DNA of 64,000 nucleotides from Desulfobacula sp. (GCF_030611305.1 NZ_JAUWQB010000001.1:1-64000), one strand, 5' to 3'. Counted from the stretch's first letter, positions 37,003-47,659 are shown. The notes: generated by a model from the sequence alone, not told the origin. Numbers and translations are program-made.

Positions 37003-37437
37003 ATGAGGGAAATGATAGAAACGATCGTTATTAAGTTTGATGAGCAATATGCTCTCAGGATTAAGAATATAAGGAATGCCGTATTCACGGATGAGCAGCA
37101 TATTGACCCGGATATGGATTTTGATGGTCAAGACCGTGATGCTGTTCATGTGTTGAGCATCTGCAATGAAAATTATGCGGGCACAGGCCGCATGCTGAAT
37201 GATGGACATATTGGCAGATTGGCAGTGCTTAGAGAATATCGGGGACAGGGATTGGGTGCAAAAATGGTTCTATCATTAGTTAAAGAGGCAGAAAATAGAG
37301 ATATGGAAAGAGTCTATCTTGGTGCTCAAAAACATGCCGTAGGTTTTTACAAAAAGCTGGGCTTTTCTGTCTATGGTGAACCCTATACCGAGGTCAATAT
37401 TGAACATATATATATGGAAAAAATCAGCATGGGCTGA
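37003..37437 (+). CDS. GNAT family N-acetyltransferase
   Basis: IGRLAVLREYRGQGLGAKMVLSLVKEA; QKHAVGFYKKLGFSVYGEPY. Confidence 0.9.
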   Translation: MREMIETIVIKFDEQYALRIKNIRNAVFTDEQHIDPDMDFDGQDRDAVHVLSICNENYAGTGRMLNDGHIGRLAVLREYRGQGLGAKMVLSLVKEAENRDMERVYLGAQKHAVGFYKKLGFSVYGEPYTEVNIEHIYMEKISMG

Positions 37438-37496
37438 ATTCATAGAAAAAGTGGCACAAACAGCTATAACAAACTCTTAGACAATAAGGATTTACA

Positions 37497-38681
37497 ATGA
37501 ATGGTCGAAATATTTCCTGTCATTTGAATGACATACAACACAAGTATGATCCGTCATTATTTGATTTTGCTAATGACAAGATAGCCATGCGTGTTGTTAA
37601 TTTCCATAAAAGCCTGCCCGACTATAAGCCGACACCGCTTATCCGGTTATCTTCACTTGCGGATAAACTTGGAATTGACGAACTGCTCATCAAAGATGAA
37701 AGCCAGCGCTTTGATTTAAATGCATTTAAGGTTTTAGGTGCAAGTTATGCTATCGCTAAGGTTCTGGGAAATAAATTGAATTTGAGTAACGATGAATTGA
37801 CCTTTGAAAGAATCGTGTCTGAGCAATTTAAATTTAAAAAAATCATATTTGCTACTGCAACAGATGGTAACCATGGCAGGGCCGTCGCCTGGACAGCGGA
37901 AAAATTTGGCTGCAAAGCTGTTGTGTATCTGCCTAAAGGTTCCTCTTTAGCACGCTTAAAAGCAATAAAGCAATTTGGAGCTACGGCATCAATTGTAAAT
38001 CAAAATTTCGATGATACGGTTATTTATGCTGAAAAGATGGCAAAAGAGAACGGGTGGATTTTGTTACAGGATACCTCATGGGCCGGGTACGGGGAAGTAC
38101 CGATACATATTATGCAAGGTTATTTCACGTTGATAACTGAATTTCTTTACCAGGCACAAGAAATATGGCCAACACATGTTTTTTTACAAGCGGGTGTCGG
38201 GTCTTTTGCTGCGGCCATTTTAGCCTGCTTATGCAGTTTCACTAATAAAACGACACCAATATTTGTAATAGTTGAACCTCACGGTGCACCCTGTCTCTAT
38301 GAGTCGATTAAATTGTGTGATGGTGAGCCTTTTAAGGTGAAGGGTGATTTGCCGACTATTATGGCTGGTCTTGCTTGTGGTGAGCCCAGCCATATAGGGT
38401 TGCGAATACTAAACGCTGCTGCAAGTGCTTTTATTAAATGTTCAGATGATGTGGCTCGGCGGGGAATGAGGGTTCTTGGAAACCCTTTGGCCGGTGACCA
38501 GGCTATTATATCAGGTGAGTCTGGTGCTGTAACTCTTGGACTGGTTTACGAACTATTTTCCAATAAGCGGCATGGCAATTTAAAAGATGACCTGTGCATA
38601 ACGGGCAATTCTAAAATATTACTATTTTCGACAGAGGGAGATACTGACCCAGAGGCTTATCGTGAGGTTGTCTGGTCTTAA
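37497..38681 (+). CDS. dpaL: Diaminopropionate ammonia-lyase (PLP-dependent)
   Basis: PTPLIRLSSLADKLGIDELLIKDESQRFDLNAFKVLGASYA; ATDGNHGRAVAWTA. Confidence 0.85.
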   Translation: MNGRNISCHLNDIQHKYDPSLFDFANDKIAMRVVNFHKSLPDYKPTPLIRLSSLADKLGIDELLIKDESQRFDLNAFKVLGASYAIAKVLGNKLNLSNDELTFERIVSEQFKFKKIIFATATDGNHGRAVAWTAEKFGCKAVVYLPKGSSLARLKAIKQFGATASIVNQNFDDTVIYAEKMAKENGWILLQDTSWAGYGEVPIHIMQGYFTLITEFLYQAQEIWPTHVFLQAGVGSFAAAILACLCSFTNKTTPIFVIVEPHGAPCLYESIKLCDGEPFKVKGDLPTIMAGLACGEPSHIGLRILNAAASAFIKCSDDVARRGMRVLGNPLAGDQAIISGESGAVTLGLVYELFSNKRHGNLKDDLCITGNSKILLFSTEGDTDPEAYREVVWS

Positions 38682-38712
38682 CGGAGATGGCAGAAATATT
38701 TCAAAGGGGTCA

Positions 38713-40053
38713 CTATTGGCGTATCCACCTTCTGCCTGCAATCATATAGACAAGAACAGACCCCAGAATCAGATATCCAAACATCTCGGCATTTTTTGTT
38801 TTGAAAATAAAAGAAAGTATAAGGATAATTGCTGAACTGATCAGAAAAAATACGGGTTTAGGGATCTGCTTGAGGATCACCCGTCCAAAATGGACAAAAC
38901 GAATATGACTCACCATTAAGCTGACAGAGACACTGGTCAGTCCCCACAATATGCCCGGAGTTGCAATAAGAGATGCACCCAGAACGATCAACGCTCCCGC
39001 AGGACTTGGAAGCCCGTTGAATATACCTTCAGGCAGGTCGGTCCGGGTTTTATCCATCGCAATAAACCGGATGAGGCGAAAAGCAACCCCGATAATAAAG
39101 ACACCACCGACAACCCATGCCAGTGAACCGCCTATTTGCACAATCACATAGGCTGGCGCCAGTCCAAAGCTGACAAAATCAGCAATATCATCCAGATAAG
39201 GACCATATTTGGTTCCGCCATGCTTTAGAGCCATTCGTCCATCAAACAAGTCAAACAACTGCCCGGTGATGATGATACAAATTGCCCAGGCAAAATGATG
39301 ATGATGGGTCAGGATAAGGCTGGTTACACCACAACCAAAATTAAGCACGGAAAGGATATCTGCATAGAGCCGGTTGGGAATAAATTTAAAGACCACAGAT
39401 GCGGAAGAAAGTACAATGCAGGCGATGAGCACTTCATCGGTAATGTTTATGAATTCCGGGTTTTTATCCATCAATGCACATAAAATAACAAGGCCAAAGC
39501 AGATGATGGCCTTTATTTTTCCAAAATTATTGGCAGCCCCGGAGAATTTGATCCAGGTCAAAATCCGCCGGGCAAAAAACTGGCCCACAAATTCAATGGT
39601 CACAAGGACCCATATCAATTCTATTGATATAATTCCTGCATAGGCAAATCCAATCAATGGCGGCAAATAGGTCAATTTATCACACATGGGATCCAGCCAT
39701 TCTCCCCAGAGGGACGAAAGATTGCATCCTCTTGCCACAACACCGTCAGCCCCATCAAGGATTGCTGAAAAGGTAAATATAAATATAGCAACGGATTGAT
39801 AAGGGGTAAAAAAGTAGAGGATAAATCCAAAGGCAGCCATGGCTGTTCGCCAGTAGCAGATTGAGTTCGGGTGCAAAAGCCATTGGTGTGACATGATGTA
39901 GTCGCGCATAGATTGCTTTTTAACAGCCCGGGAAAACCATAAGAAAAAAGCAGTTCCAATAGCAGCGGAAACAGCAATAACAAAAAATCTTTCCATTTTT
40001 TGGCAACAGCCTCCTTTTTTTAGTTCCTGTCTATTTATCATTTTAGCCGTCAA
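38713..40053 (-). CDS. Tandem (two-domain) CDP-alcohol phosphatidyltransferase
   Basis: Two signatures: DGADGVVARGCNLSSLWGEWLDPMCD and DLFDGRMALKHGGTKYGPYLDDIAD. Confidence 0.82.
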   Translation of the reverse strand: MTAKMINRQELKKGGCCQKMERFFVIAVSAAIGTAFFLWFSRAVKKQSMRDYIMSHQWLLHPNSICYWRTAMAAFGFILYFFTPYQSVAIFIFTFSAILDGADGVVARGCNLSSLWGEWLDPMCDKLTYLPPLIGFAYAGIISIELIWVLVTIEFVGQFFARRILTWIKFSGAANNFGKIKAIICFGLVILCALMDKNPEFINITDEVLIACIVLSSASVVFKFIPNRLYADILSVLNFGCGVTSLILTHHHHFAWAICIIITGQLFDLFDGRMALKHGGTKYGPYLDDIADFVSFGLAPAYVIVQIGGSLAWVVGGVFIIGVAFRLIRFIAMDKTRTDLPEGIFNGLPSPAGALIVLGASLIATPGILWGLTSVSVSLMVSHIRFVHFGRVILKQIPKPVFFLISSAIILILSFIFKTKNAEMFGYLILGSVLVYMIAGRRWIRQ

Positions 40054-40101
40054 TAGTCCATCATCTAAGAAGAACTCAAAAAGAAAAATGAATCATTCGG
40101 A

Positions 40102-42522
40102 ATGTTCAAAATGCTTTTTAAAAAATTCATAAAAATAATCGTCTGGCTTTGTCTGGTTTTTACGCTTGTCTGCCTTTTGGCGTTCATCAGTCTTCCCGGT
40201 ATTGTGGAGTCACAGATCGAAAAGAGACTGCCTCAATTTTTAAATCCAAATGATGTTGAGTTTGATATCCAAAAGATAGGGCTTTTCAATACATTTGTTT
40301 CCAAAATTCGTGTCAATAAAGGGATTTCAATTGATTCGATAAATATTGATTATGATATTAAAAAGTTGCCGTCTATTCATCTTAGTAAGGTGACCATATC
40401 AGGATTAAGTGTTCATGCGAGCCTTGATGAAAATAATCAAATTAAAATTCAGGGATTGGAATTTCCCAAGACATCAAAAGATAAAATCGGGCAACCTGAT
40501 TTGTCTGATCTGTTCTTTTTACCTGAAAAAGTTGTCTTGCAGAATGGTAAAATAATCTTACGTACAGTGGATGATGAATTTTTAATTCCTTTTGATGTGT
40601 TATCTACCATCAGCTCAAAGAATGGAAAAATAGTCGCCCGGACCCTGGTGTATCCTTTTGGAGAAAAAATCAGCACCCTTGTCACTTATGACATGAATAA
40701 GGGCATAGAGTTCTTAAAGATTGAAGGGGAATCCTTTGATTTAGGGCATATTGACCCGTTTCTTTCAAAAAAAACCCAAAAGATACAATTAAAGGGACCG
40801 GTTGATTTCATTCTGGAAACATCTTCACCTCAAAAAAAATGGAACATAAATGTTTCTCAAATCGGGTTTGTTCAACCTATTGAGGCGGCCATTCAAGATT
40901 TGTCCACGACTCTTCTGATAGACCATCAGAAGATAAGCGCCAGCGGCACCTTTGGCATAATTCATTCGCTGCATCCAGTAACATTTAATGCCCGGTTCAG
41001 CGGTACTTCGTCAAAAAGCAAAGGGAAAATAACCCTGGGTTTGAAAGAAGGCCGTATTGAAAATCAAAAAGAGGTTCTTCTTTTTGGCGATACAAAAATA
41101 ACCTCGGATATTGTCGCAGATTTTACCGATCGCGGAAAAGGATTGAACTTAAAATGGGCATTAACTGCAAATAACATCAGTATAAAATCAGAGTCAATGG
41201 CGTCATCATTTCCTCTTGCAGGTGTTTCAGGGTGGTTCCGTCTCAACAAAAACAACAGGCCGTCCCTTGGCATGATATTAAAAGCTTCTGACGGAAAAAT
41301 AACATCCTCGGAATTTAAGACAAAAGCTGCAGGCATTAACATTGAAATCCCGGTTTCTTATCCGAATACCAAAAGCAAATTATATGGAAAGTATTCTGTC
41401 CCGAATATTTCATACAATAATCAATATAACTTCAGCACAAATGGTAAAATTCTTCAAACAGGTTCAAAAGAATTCCAGATCACCGGGGGGGCAACCTTTA
41501 AAACACTGCCGGATTTAAAAGCCCAGTTTAAATCAATCATCGGGTTTGAAAAAGGGCTTCGTGCATCTCTGGATTTTAAAACAAATCCTGTCAAATTAAA
41601 TTATGCAGATATTGAAAAATTGATCCCGCAAAAACTTCAAGCCGCAGATATTGAGGTGACCGTTTCTGCTAAAGGGCAGGCCAGTTATATTAATCATCAA
41701 CTAAAAACTTCCATGCGGATTAAGATAAATAATGGGGGAATCTCGATGCCGGATGTTAATTTCAGCGTGTCCGGGATCAACACCACAGTCGATTTTAATG
41801 ATCTGCTGGTGCTGGAAAGTGTTCCTGGGCAGATTTTAACGATTGATGCAATTAAAGTAAATAAAATCAAAATAGATGATGCAAAAGTTCGATTCAGCAT
41901 AGAAGATGCCAGAACCCTTCTTGTCGAAAATATACGGTTTAAGTGGTGCAACGGACTTGTTTCAACGGAATCCATCCGGTTCCCTCAAGACAATAATACG
42001 TATTCTCTGAACCTCTATTGTGATCGGTTGGAACTGGCACAACTCTTAAAACAGATGGGGGCGTTTCATTCTGAAGGAACCGGCACATTGAACGGCCGGA
42101 TTCCCGTGATTTATTCTGAGGGCAATATTTCGTTTGACAATGGATTCTTGTTTTCAACCCCGGGCAGCGGTGGAAAAATTGTTATTGAAAATTCAGACAT
42201 GATAACCGCAGGTATCCCAATGGATGATCCGCAGTTTGCACAACTTGATCTTGCCCAGGAAGCGTTAAGGGATTTTGATTACAAATGGGCAAAATTAATA
42301 TTCAACACCTTTGAAGACATCCTTTATGTGAATATGGAGCTTGATGGAAAACCTTCTAAACTCCTGCCCTTTGAGTACCGGAAAGAGCTGGGAGGATTTG
42401 TCAGGGTGGATGCGTCAAGTCCGGGATCACACTTTCAGGGAATAAAACTTGATGTGAATTTAAAACTTCCCTTTAATGAAGTGATGAAATTTGGTAATAA
42501 ATTAAAATCAATCTTAAATTAA
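40102..42522 (+). CDS. ydbH: YdbH-family AsmA-like envelope protein
   Basis: N-terminal TM; repetitive beta-rich AsmA-like architecture; synteny with YnbE-like and YdbL-like genes. Confidence 0.75.
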   Translation: MFKMLFKKFIKIIVWLCLVFTLVCLLAFISLPGIVESQIEKRLPQFLNPNDVEFDIQKIGLFNTFVSKIRVNKGISIDSINIDYDIKKLPSIHLSKVTISGLSVHASLDENNQIKIQGLEFPKTSKDKIGQPDLSDLFFLPEKVVLQNGKIILRTVDDEFLIPFDVLSTISSKNGKIVARTLVYPFGEKISTLVTYDMNKGIEFLKIEGESFDLGHIDPFLSKKTQKIQLKGPVDFILETSSPQKKWNINVSQIGFVQPIEAAIQDLSTTLLIDHQKISASGTFGIIHSLHPVTFNARFSGTSSKSKGKITLGLKEGRIENQKEVLLFGDTKITSDIVADFTDRGKGLNLKWALTANNISIKSESMASSFPLAGVSGWFRLNKNNRPSLGMILKASDGKITSSEFKTKAAGINIEIPVSYPNTKSKLYGKYSVPNISYNNQYNFSTNGKILQTGSKEFQITGGATFKTLPDLKAQFKSIIGFEKGLRASLDFKTNPVKLNYADIEKLIPQKLQAADIEVTVSAKGQASYINHQLKTSMRIKINNGGISMPDVNFSVSGINTTVDFNDLLVLESVPGQILTIDAIKVNKIKIDDAKVRFSIEDARTLLVENIRFKWCNGLVSTESIRFPQDNNTYSLNLYCDRLELAQLLKQMGAFHSEGTGTLNGRIPVIYSEGNISFDNGFLFSTPGSGGKIVIENSDMITAGIPMDDPQFAQLDLAQEALRDFDYKWAKLIFNTFEDILYVNMELDGKPSKLLPFEYRKELGGFVRVDASSPGSHFQGIKLDVNLKLPFNEVMKFGNKLKSILN

Positions 42523-42535
42523 TAAAGGAGAGCAG

Positions 42536-42736
42536 ATGACCAGAAATTTATTTTTCATCGTATTGTTCCTTATTCTTTTTATTTTTGCAGGCTGCCAGTC
42601 AAGCCATCAAGTTGAAGTAAAGCCTGTTGAAATAAAACCTATCCATATCACCATTGATGTAAATATCAGGGTTGAAAAAGCCCTTGATGACTTTTTTGAT
42701 GATCTTGAAGACGCTGAAGACAAAATAAAAGAATAG
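42536..42736 (+). CDS. ynbE: YnbE-family small lipoprotein
   Basis: Lipobox IFAGC; VKPVEIKPIHITIDVNIRVEKALDDFF. Confidence 0.8.
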   Translation: MTRNLFFIVLFLILFIFAGCQSSHQVEVKPVEIKPIHITIDVNIRVEKALDDFFDDLEDAEDKIKE

Positions 42737-42744
42737 GAGGAAGT

Positions 42745-43116
42745 ATGAATATACGCAATGTTTTTAAAATACATGTTTTGATAATCGTGTGTCTGGTTGT
42801 TTCGTCCCAGTTTGCTCTTGCCGATGGAATTAAAGAGAGAATGAAACAGCGACTCCCCGTGATTGCCGATTTAAAAGCAAAAGGTATTATTGGAGAAGAC
42901 AACAAAGGCTATCTTGGATTTGTCACTGACACAAGGGTCCACGAAGGGGTTATCGCAGCTGATAATAAAGATAGAAAAATGATCTACAGCCATTTTGCAA
43001 AACAGCAGAACACCTCGCTGAATGTAGTTGAAAAAGTCCAGGCCAAACGAAAGGCCGAAAGGGCAAAACCGGGAGAATTTTTCCAAAATCCAGATGGTTC
43101 GTGGCATAAAAAGTAA
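42745..43116 (+). CDS. ydbL: YdbL/DUF1318 family protein
   Basis: Signal peptide; MKQRLPVIADLKAKGIIGEDNKGYLGFV; KPGEFFQNPDGSWHKK. Confidence 0.85.
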   Translation: MNIRNVFKIHVLIIVCLVVSSQFALADGIKERMKQRLPVIADLKAKGIIGEDNKGYLGFVTDTRVHEGVIAADNKDRKMIYSHFAKQQNTSLNVVEKVQAKRKAERAKPGEFFQNPDGSWHKK

Positions 43117-43134
43117 ATCTTACAACCTGTTCCG

Positions 43135-43166
43135 TTCAGGCCGGACAGTTCCGGGCCCGGCCTGAA
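43135..43166 (+). terminator. Hairpin after ydbL
   Basis: TTCAGGCCGG/CCGGCCTGAA perfect 10-bp stem; weak T-tract. Confidence 0.55.
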
Positions 43167-43327
43167 TGAATTAAAATCGTTCCTTTTTGCCGTCCAAATC
43201 CTTACCCTTTTCAAGTTTAGATTTTGCAGTGGTCAATGAAAAGGGAATTGCATCTCACAGGGCTAAGGTAACGGTAGTAAGAAGTATATTGGCAGCATTA
43301 TATGGTATGTAGAAAAAAGGAGATGTT

Positions 43328-45232
43328 TTGAATTCTTCAAGCTACGGTTGGTGGGGAAAAATTTTAAGAGTCGACCTTTCCTCAGAAACCATCACAGAAA
43401 TTGACACTCATCCGTATGCGGATCGGTTTTTAGGCGGACGAGGAATCGCTACCCGCCTTTATTGGGAATATGTCCCTGTCATGGCAAAGGCCTTTGATCC
43501 GGAAAATCATTTGATTTTCATGACAGGTCCATTGACGGCAACAGGTGCTCAAGGCGCATCACGGTTTGAAGTTGTGGGTAAATCACCTATGTTGATGCCG
43601 GAAGGCTTTTGCTACGGCAATATGGGCGGATATTGGGGGCCTGCATTAAAAAGAGCCGGCTTTGATGGACTGATGGTATTCGGAAAAGCTAATCGCCCTG
43701 TTTATTTATTCATTTCAGATGGAAAAGCAACTCTTCAAGATGCAGCCGAAATTCATTTTGAGGGGGTTAAGCGGGTGGGGGAGTATTTAAAACAAAAACA
43801 TGGTAAAAACACACATTTCATTACCACTGGTCCGGCCGGGATGAACCTGTGCCGCAATGCCAATCTGATGACGGATAATGAGGGTAGTGCAACCGGTGGT
43901 TTTGGAGCGGTTTTGGGTGCTAAAAATTTAAAAGCCATCGCTGTGATAGGCACTCAATCTCCTCTGGTAAGTGATCCTGAGGCGTTAAAAGAGCTTAATC
44001 ATTTGACAATAAAATTAAATCAGCGTGATACAACATTCAATCCATACCCACCGGATCAGATTTCCCGTAAAGGCAAGGCGTCTTGTTTCCAGTGTGGTCT
44101 GGACTGTATCATGCGATCCACCTTTAAAACCAAATCGAATAAGGAGGTTGTTAGAAAGTGCCAATCCATATTTGTATACTTTCCATGGGTGATGGGACGT
44201 CCGGGGGAGCCAGCCGAAACTGCTCTGGATGCAACGGGACTTTGCAACGATCTATCTTTGTGTACCATGGAGATGGCCAATATCGTCCAGTGGATCAGCG
44301 CCGGTTACGAGGCAGGTTATCTGAACGACTCCCAGACCGGTCTTGAAATTGACAAACTGGGGGAGTGGGAGTTTTTTGAAAATCTCTGTAATATGATCGC
44401 TTATCGACAGGGATTTGGTGATCTTCTGGCTGAAGGACTCTTGAGGGCTGGAGAAACCCTCGGCACAGAAGCCCAAAAACTTTTTGCCAATGAAGTTGCA
44501 GGCGTTGGCGATGGCGCCACCTATTCGGCAAGAGAATATTTGATGAACGGTTTGCTGTATGCCTTTGAACCCCGGCAGCCCATTGCCATGCTGCATGAGA
44601 TCAGCAGGATTATCGGTTACTGGGTCATGAACTTGCAATATCCCGGATCAACACCGGTTTCTGCGGATGTGTACCGAGCTGCTGCAGCCAAATTCTGGTG
44701 CCATGACAAGGCCTGGGACCTGAATACCCATGAAGGCAAAGCCATAGCTGCCTCACGTATCATAGATCGTACCTATGTTAAGGACAGCCTGGGCCTGTGT
44801 GATTCCTGCTGGCCATTGATGTTTTCAAACCATACGGAAGATAAAGTGGGCGATACAACCTTGGAGGCCCGCATATTTAATGCAGTAACCGGAAAAGATC
44901 TGGATGAGAATGCTCTGCACAAATTTGGTGAAATTATTTTTAATCAACAGCGTGCCATTCTTTTGCGGGAAGGCTGGGACCCAAAAACAGATGATACGGT
45001 TGCGGAATTCAATTTCACTGATCCGGTTCAATCCGTTTTTATGAACCCCGATGTGCTTGTACCCGGCGAAGGTGATACCATTTTGAGCCGTAAAGGCCAA
45101 ACCTTGGACCGGGAAGTCTTCAAAAAAATGCGGGATGAATTCTATCAATTACGAGGGTGGAATCCCGAAACCGGCTATCCAACAGCAGAAAAACTTTTTG
45201 AACTGGGGCTTTCGGACCTTAGCAACATTTAA
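43328..45232 (+). CDS. Tungsten-containing aldehyde ferredoxin oxidoreductase family protein
   Basis: GWWGKILRVDLSSETITEI; GPLTATGAQGASRFEVVGKSP; CFQCGLDC cluster motif; TTG start with AAGGAG RBS. Confidence 0.88.
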   Translation: MNSSSYGWWGKILRVDLSSETITEIDTHPYADRFLGGRGIATRLYWEYVPVMAKAFDPENHLIFMTGPLTATGAQGASRFEVVGKSPMLMPEGFCYGNMGGYWGPALKRAGFDGLMVFGKANRPVYLFISDGKATLQDAAEIHFEGVKRVGEYLKQKHGKNTHFITTGPAGMNLCRNANLMTDNEGSATGGFGAVLGAKNLKAIAVIGTQSPLVSDPEALKELNHLTIKLNQRDTTFNPYPPDQISRKGKASCFQCGLDCIMRSTFKTKSNKEVVRKCQSIFVYFPWVMGRPGEPAETALDATGLCNDLSLCTMEMANIVQWISAGYEAGYLNDSQTGLEIDKLGEWEFFENLCNMIAYRQGFGDLLAEGLLRAGETLGTEAQKLFANEVAGVGDGATYSAREYLMNGLLYAFEPRQPIAMLHEISRIIGYWVMNLQYPGSTPVSADVYRAAAAKFWCHDKAWDLNTHEGKAIAASRIIDRTYVKDSLGLCDSCWPLMFSNHTEDKVGDTTLEARIFNAVTGKDLDENALHKFGEIIFNQQRAILLREGWDPKTDDTVAEFNFTDPVQSVFMNPDVLVPGEGDTILSRKGQTLDREVFKKMRDEFYQLRGWNPETGYPTAEKLFELGLSDLSNI

Positions 45233-45297
45233 CAACCTAAATTATGAGAAAACTATAACACACCCAGATATATTAAAAACGAATGGGTTCTATTCTT

Positions 45298-46578
45298 ATG
45301 AAGGTTCTATTAGTATCTGCCAATACAGAAATGATCAATATGCCCGTGCTGCCTTTGGGAATGGCTTTTGTGGCCAGAGCAACAGAAGATGCCGGTCACG
45401 AGGTGTCACAAATTAACCTGATGGCAGAACCAGAAGCGCTGAAAACGTTAGCCGCGCGCATTCAAAAGGTTCAACCTGATATAATCGGTATATCAGTCAG
45501 AAATATTGATGATCAGGTTTCTGCTCAGCCTCGGTTTCTTCTCGATCCAGTGAAAAAGATCGTTTCTGTGTGCAGGCAGAACTCTGAGGCCAAGATAGTT
45601 CTCGGTGGTGCCGGCTACAGCATTTTTCCCCGGCACGCATTAACATATCTTGCTGCAGACATGGGTATCCAGGGGGAGGGCGAACAATCTTTTGTCACTC
45701 TTCTGGACAGGTTAAAAAACGATGATGATTTATCAAATATTCCCGGCCTGTATCATGCCGAGCAAGGCATTGGCAACCCTCCTTCTACTTTCAAGGAAAT
45801 TGATCAGAATCCTTTTCCTCAACCTGGCAAGCATATCTTTGCCTTGGAACATATTGGAGATGAGATCATCTGGTTGCCGTTTCAAACCCGCAGGGGCTGC
45901 CCTTTAGACTGTAGCTATTGTTCAACCCCATTGATCGAAGGAAAAATCACCCGCAAGCGTGCTCCAAGTCGAATCATCGAGGCATTGACCGCTTACGTGT
46001 CTGCCGGATTTGATCATTTCTTTTTTGTGGATAACACTTTCAACCTGCCGTCCGGTTATTCAAAAGACCTTTGCGATCAAATGATCCAATCAGGTTTGAA
46101 TATTACCTGGAGAGGTATTCTCTATCCCTGGAAACTGGAAGAAGAACTCGTAACTAAGATGGCAAGATCCGGTTGCGTAGAGGTTAGCCTTGGATTAGAA
46201 AGCGGTTCGGATATCATACTGAAAAAGATGAATAAGCAGTACCGTATAGTAGATATACGCCGTGCTTCAGATCTGCTGAAAAAATGCGATATCCGCCGGA
46301 TGGGATTCCTTCTTTTGGGCGGTCCAGGTGAAACCCGGCAAACTGTGCTGGAAAGTCTCGAATTTGTGGATTCTCTTGCATTGGAAATGGTCAAAGTGAC
46401 CATCGGCCTTCGAATTTATCCGGGTACCGGGTTGGCCTCCCATGCAAGACAGATTGGAAAAATATCATCTGATGACAACCTCCTGCTTCCTAAGTTCTTT
46501 ATTGAAAATGGAATGGAGGCATGGATTCGAAAAACGGTTGAAGTATGGATGAAAGACAGGCCCAACTGGATTCAATAA
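45298..46578 (+). CDS. B12-binding domain radical SAM protein
   Basis: N-terminal cobalamin-binding-like domain; RRGCPLDCSYCSTP radical SAM motif. Confidence 0.88.
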   Translation: MKVLLVSANTEMINMPVLPLGMAFVARATEDAGHEVSQINLMAEPEALKTLAARIQKVQPDIIGISVRNIDDQVSAQPRFLLDPVKKIVSVCRQNSEAKIVLGGAGYSIFPRHALTYLAADMGIQGEGEQSFVTLLDRLKNDDDLSNIPGLYHAEQGIGNPPSTFKEIDQNPFPQPGKHIFALEHIGDEIIWLPFQTRRGCPLDCSYCSTPLIEGKITRKRAPSRIIEALTAYVSAGFDHFFFVDNTFNLPSGYSKDLCDQMIQSGLNITWRGILYPWKLEEELVTKMARSGCVEVSLGLESGSDIILKKMNKQYRIVDIRRASDLLKKCDIRRMGFLLLGGPGETRQTVLESLEFVDSLALEMVKVTIGLRIYPGTGLASHARQIGKISSDDNLLLPKFFIENGMEAWIRKTVEVWMKDRPNWIQ

Positions 46579-46608
46579 TACAAATAGTACGCCATCAAAT
46601 TTAATTAA

Positions 46609-47517
46609 ATGAATACCTGCATTCCCAAATATATCAAGGCAAAACAGAAGGGCTGGTTATTGAAAAAAATTAAACAATCCTCAGCTCTTTTGACCTCGTG
46701 TACTTTGTGTCCAAGGCAGTGCAGGGTGGATCGGACAAGACAAGAAAAAGGATATTGTTCAACAGGGAAAAATGCGGTTGTATCAAGCTTTGCACCTCAT
46801 TTTGGTGAAGAACCGCAACTGGTTGGTAATAAAGGTTCAGGAACCATTTTTTTCTCCCATTGCAATTTGAAATGCATTTTTTGCCAAAATTATGACATCA
46901 GTGTTCAAGGCATGGGGCAGGAGGCTGATGATGAGCAAATCGCATCTATCATGCTGTATCTGCAAAAGAAAGGGTGCCACAATATCAACCTTGTTACCCC
47001 CAGTCATGTGGTTCCACAGATTTTAAAAGCATTGGATATAGCAGTCGGTTACGGATTGAATATCCCGCTGGTTTACAATTGTTCGGGGTATGAAAGCATT
47101 GATACCCTGCGTATTTTAAAAGATATCATTGATATTTACATGCCGGATTTTAAATTTTGGGACCCTGAGATTTCCAAATTATGCTGTCATGCCCGGGATT
47201 ACCCTCAGACAGCAAGGAAAGCAATCAAGGAAATGGTTGATCAGGTGGGGGATTTAAAAGTGGATAAGACCGGCATTGCTTGTTCAGGGCTTATGGTCAG
47301 GCATCTTGTCATGCCGGGAAACCTGGAGGGGACCTATCATATTTTAAAATTCCTTAAAGAAAAAGTATCCCCCCATACCCATGTTAATATCATGTCCCAA
47401 TACCGCCCCATGGGAGATGCCTGCAGGGTCAAAGAGCTTTCAAGACCGGTGACGCCTGAAGAGTTCAGAAAAGCAGTGTACATGGCCAAAAATTTCAATC
47501 TGGAAATTATCCATTGA
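46609..47517 (+). CDS. Radical SAM protein (PflA-like activase family)
   Basis: CTLCPRQCRVDR; FFSHCNLKCIFCQNYDIS. Confidence 0.87.
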   Translation: MNTCIPKYIKAKQKGWLLKKIKQSSALLTSCTLCPRQCRVDRTRQEKGYCSTGKNAVVSSFAPHFGEEPQLVGNKGSGTIFFSHCNLKCIFCQNYDISVQGMGQEADDEQIASIMLYLQKKGCHNINLVTPSHVVPQILKALDIAVGYGLNIPLVYNCSGYESIDTLRILKDIIDIYMPDFKFWDPEISKLCCHARDYPQTARKAIKEMVDQVGDLKVDKTGIACSGLMVRHLVMPGNLEGTYHILKFLKEKVSPHTHVNIMSQYRPMGDACRVKELSRPVTPEEFRKAVYMAKNFNLEIIH

Positions 47518-47598
47518 CATATTGGGTGTGAAAAGATAATTAAAATTTAATTTCAGGCAGAAGTCTGAAGAAAAACAAAAAAAATTAATAGACAATTT

Positions 47599-47659
47599 AA
47601 ACCATGAAGGTTGCAATGTCGGTAAAAGAATACCGACACCTTTTGTGGTTTTTTAATTT
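47599..47659 (+). terminator. Long hairpin plus U-tract in leader of Ni/Co transporter operon (terminator or attenuator)
   Basis: GTCGGTA(47618-47624)/TACCGAC(47631-47637), outer AAGGT/ACCTT and AACCA/TGGTT, then TTTTAATTTTT. Confidence 0.6.

Noticed and set aside
42036-42051. TGGCACAACTCTTAAA as sigma54 promoter
   Set aside because: Inside the ydbH coding sequence and lacks the -12 GC.
43166-43327. Possible Moco/Tuco riboswitch upstream of the tungsten AOR gene
   Set aside because: I could not recognise the conserved motif segments by eye; only generic AT-rich sequence and a weak GGGCTAAGG segment.
47518-47600. Adenosylcobalamin riboswitch upstream of the Ni/Co transporter
   Set aside because: Only ~80 nt available before the hairpin and no B12-box-like segment seen.
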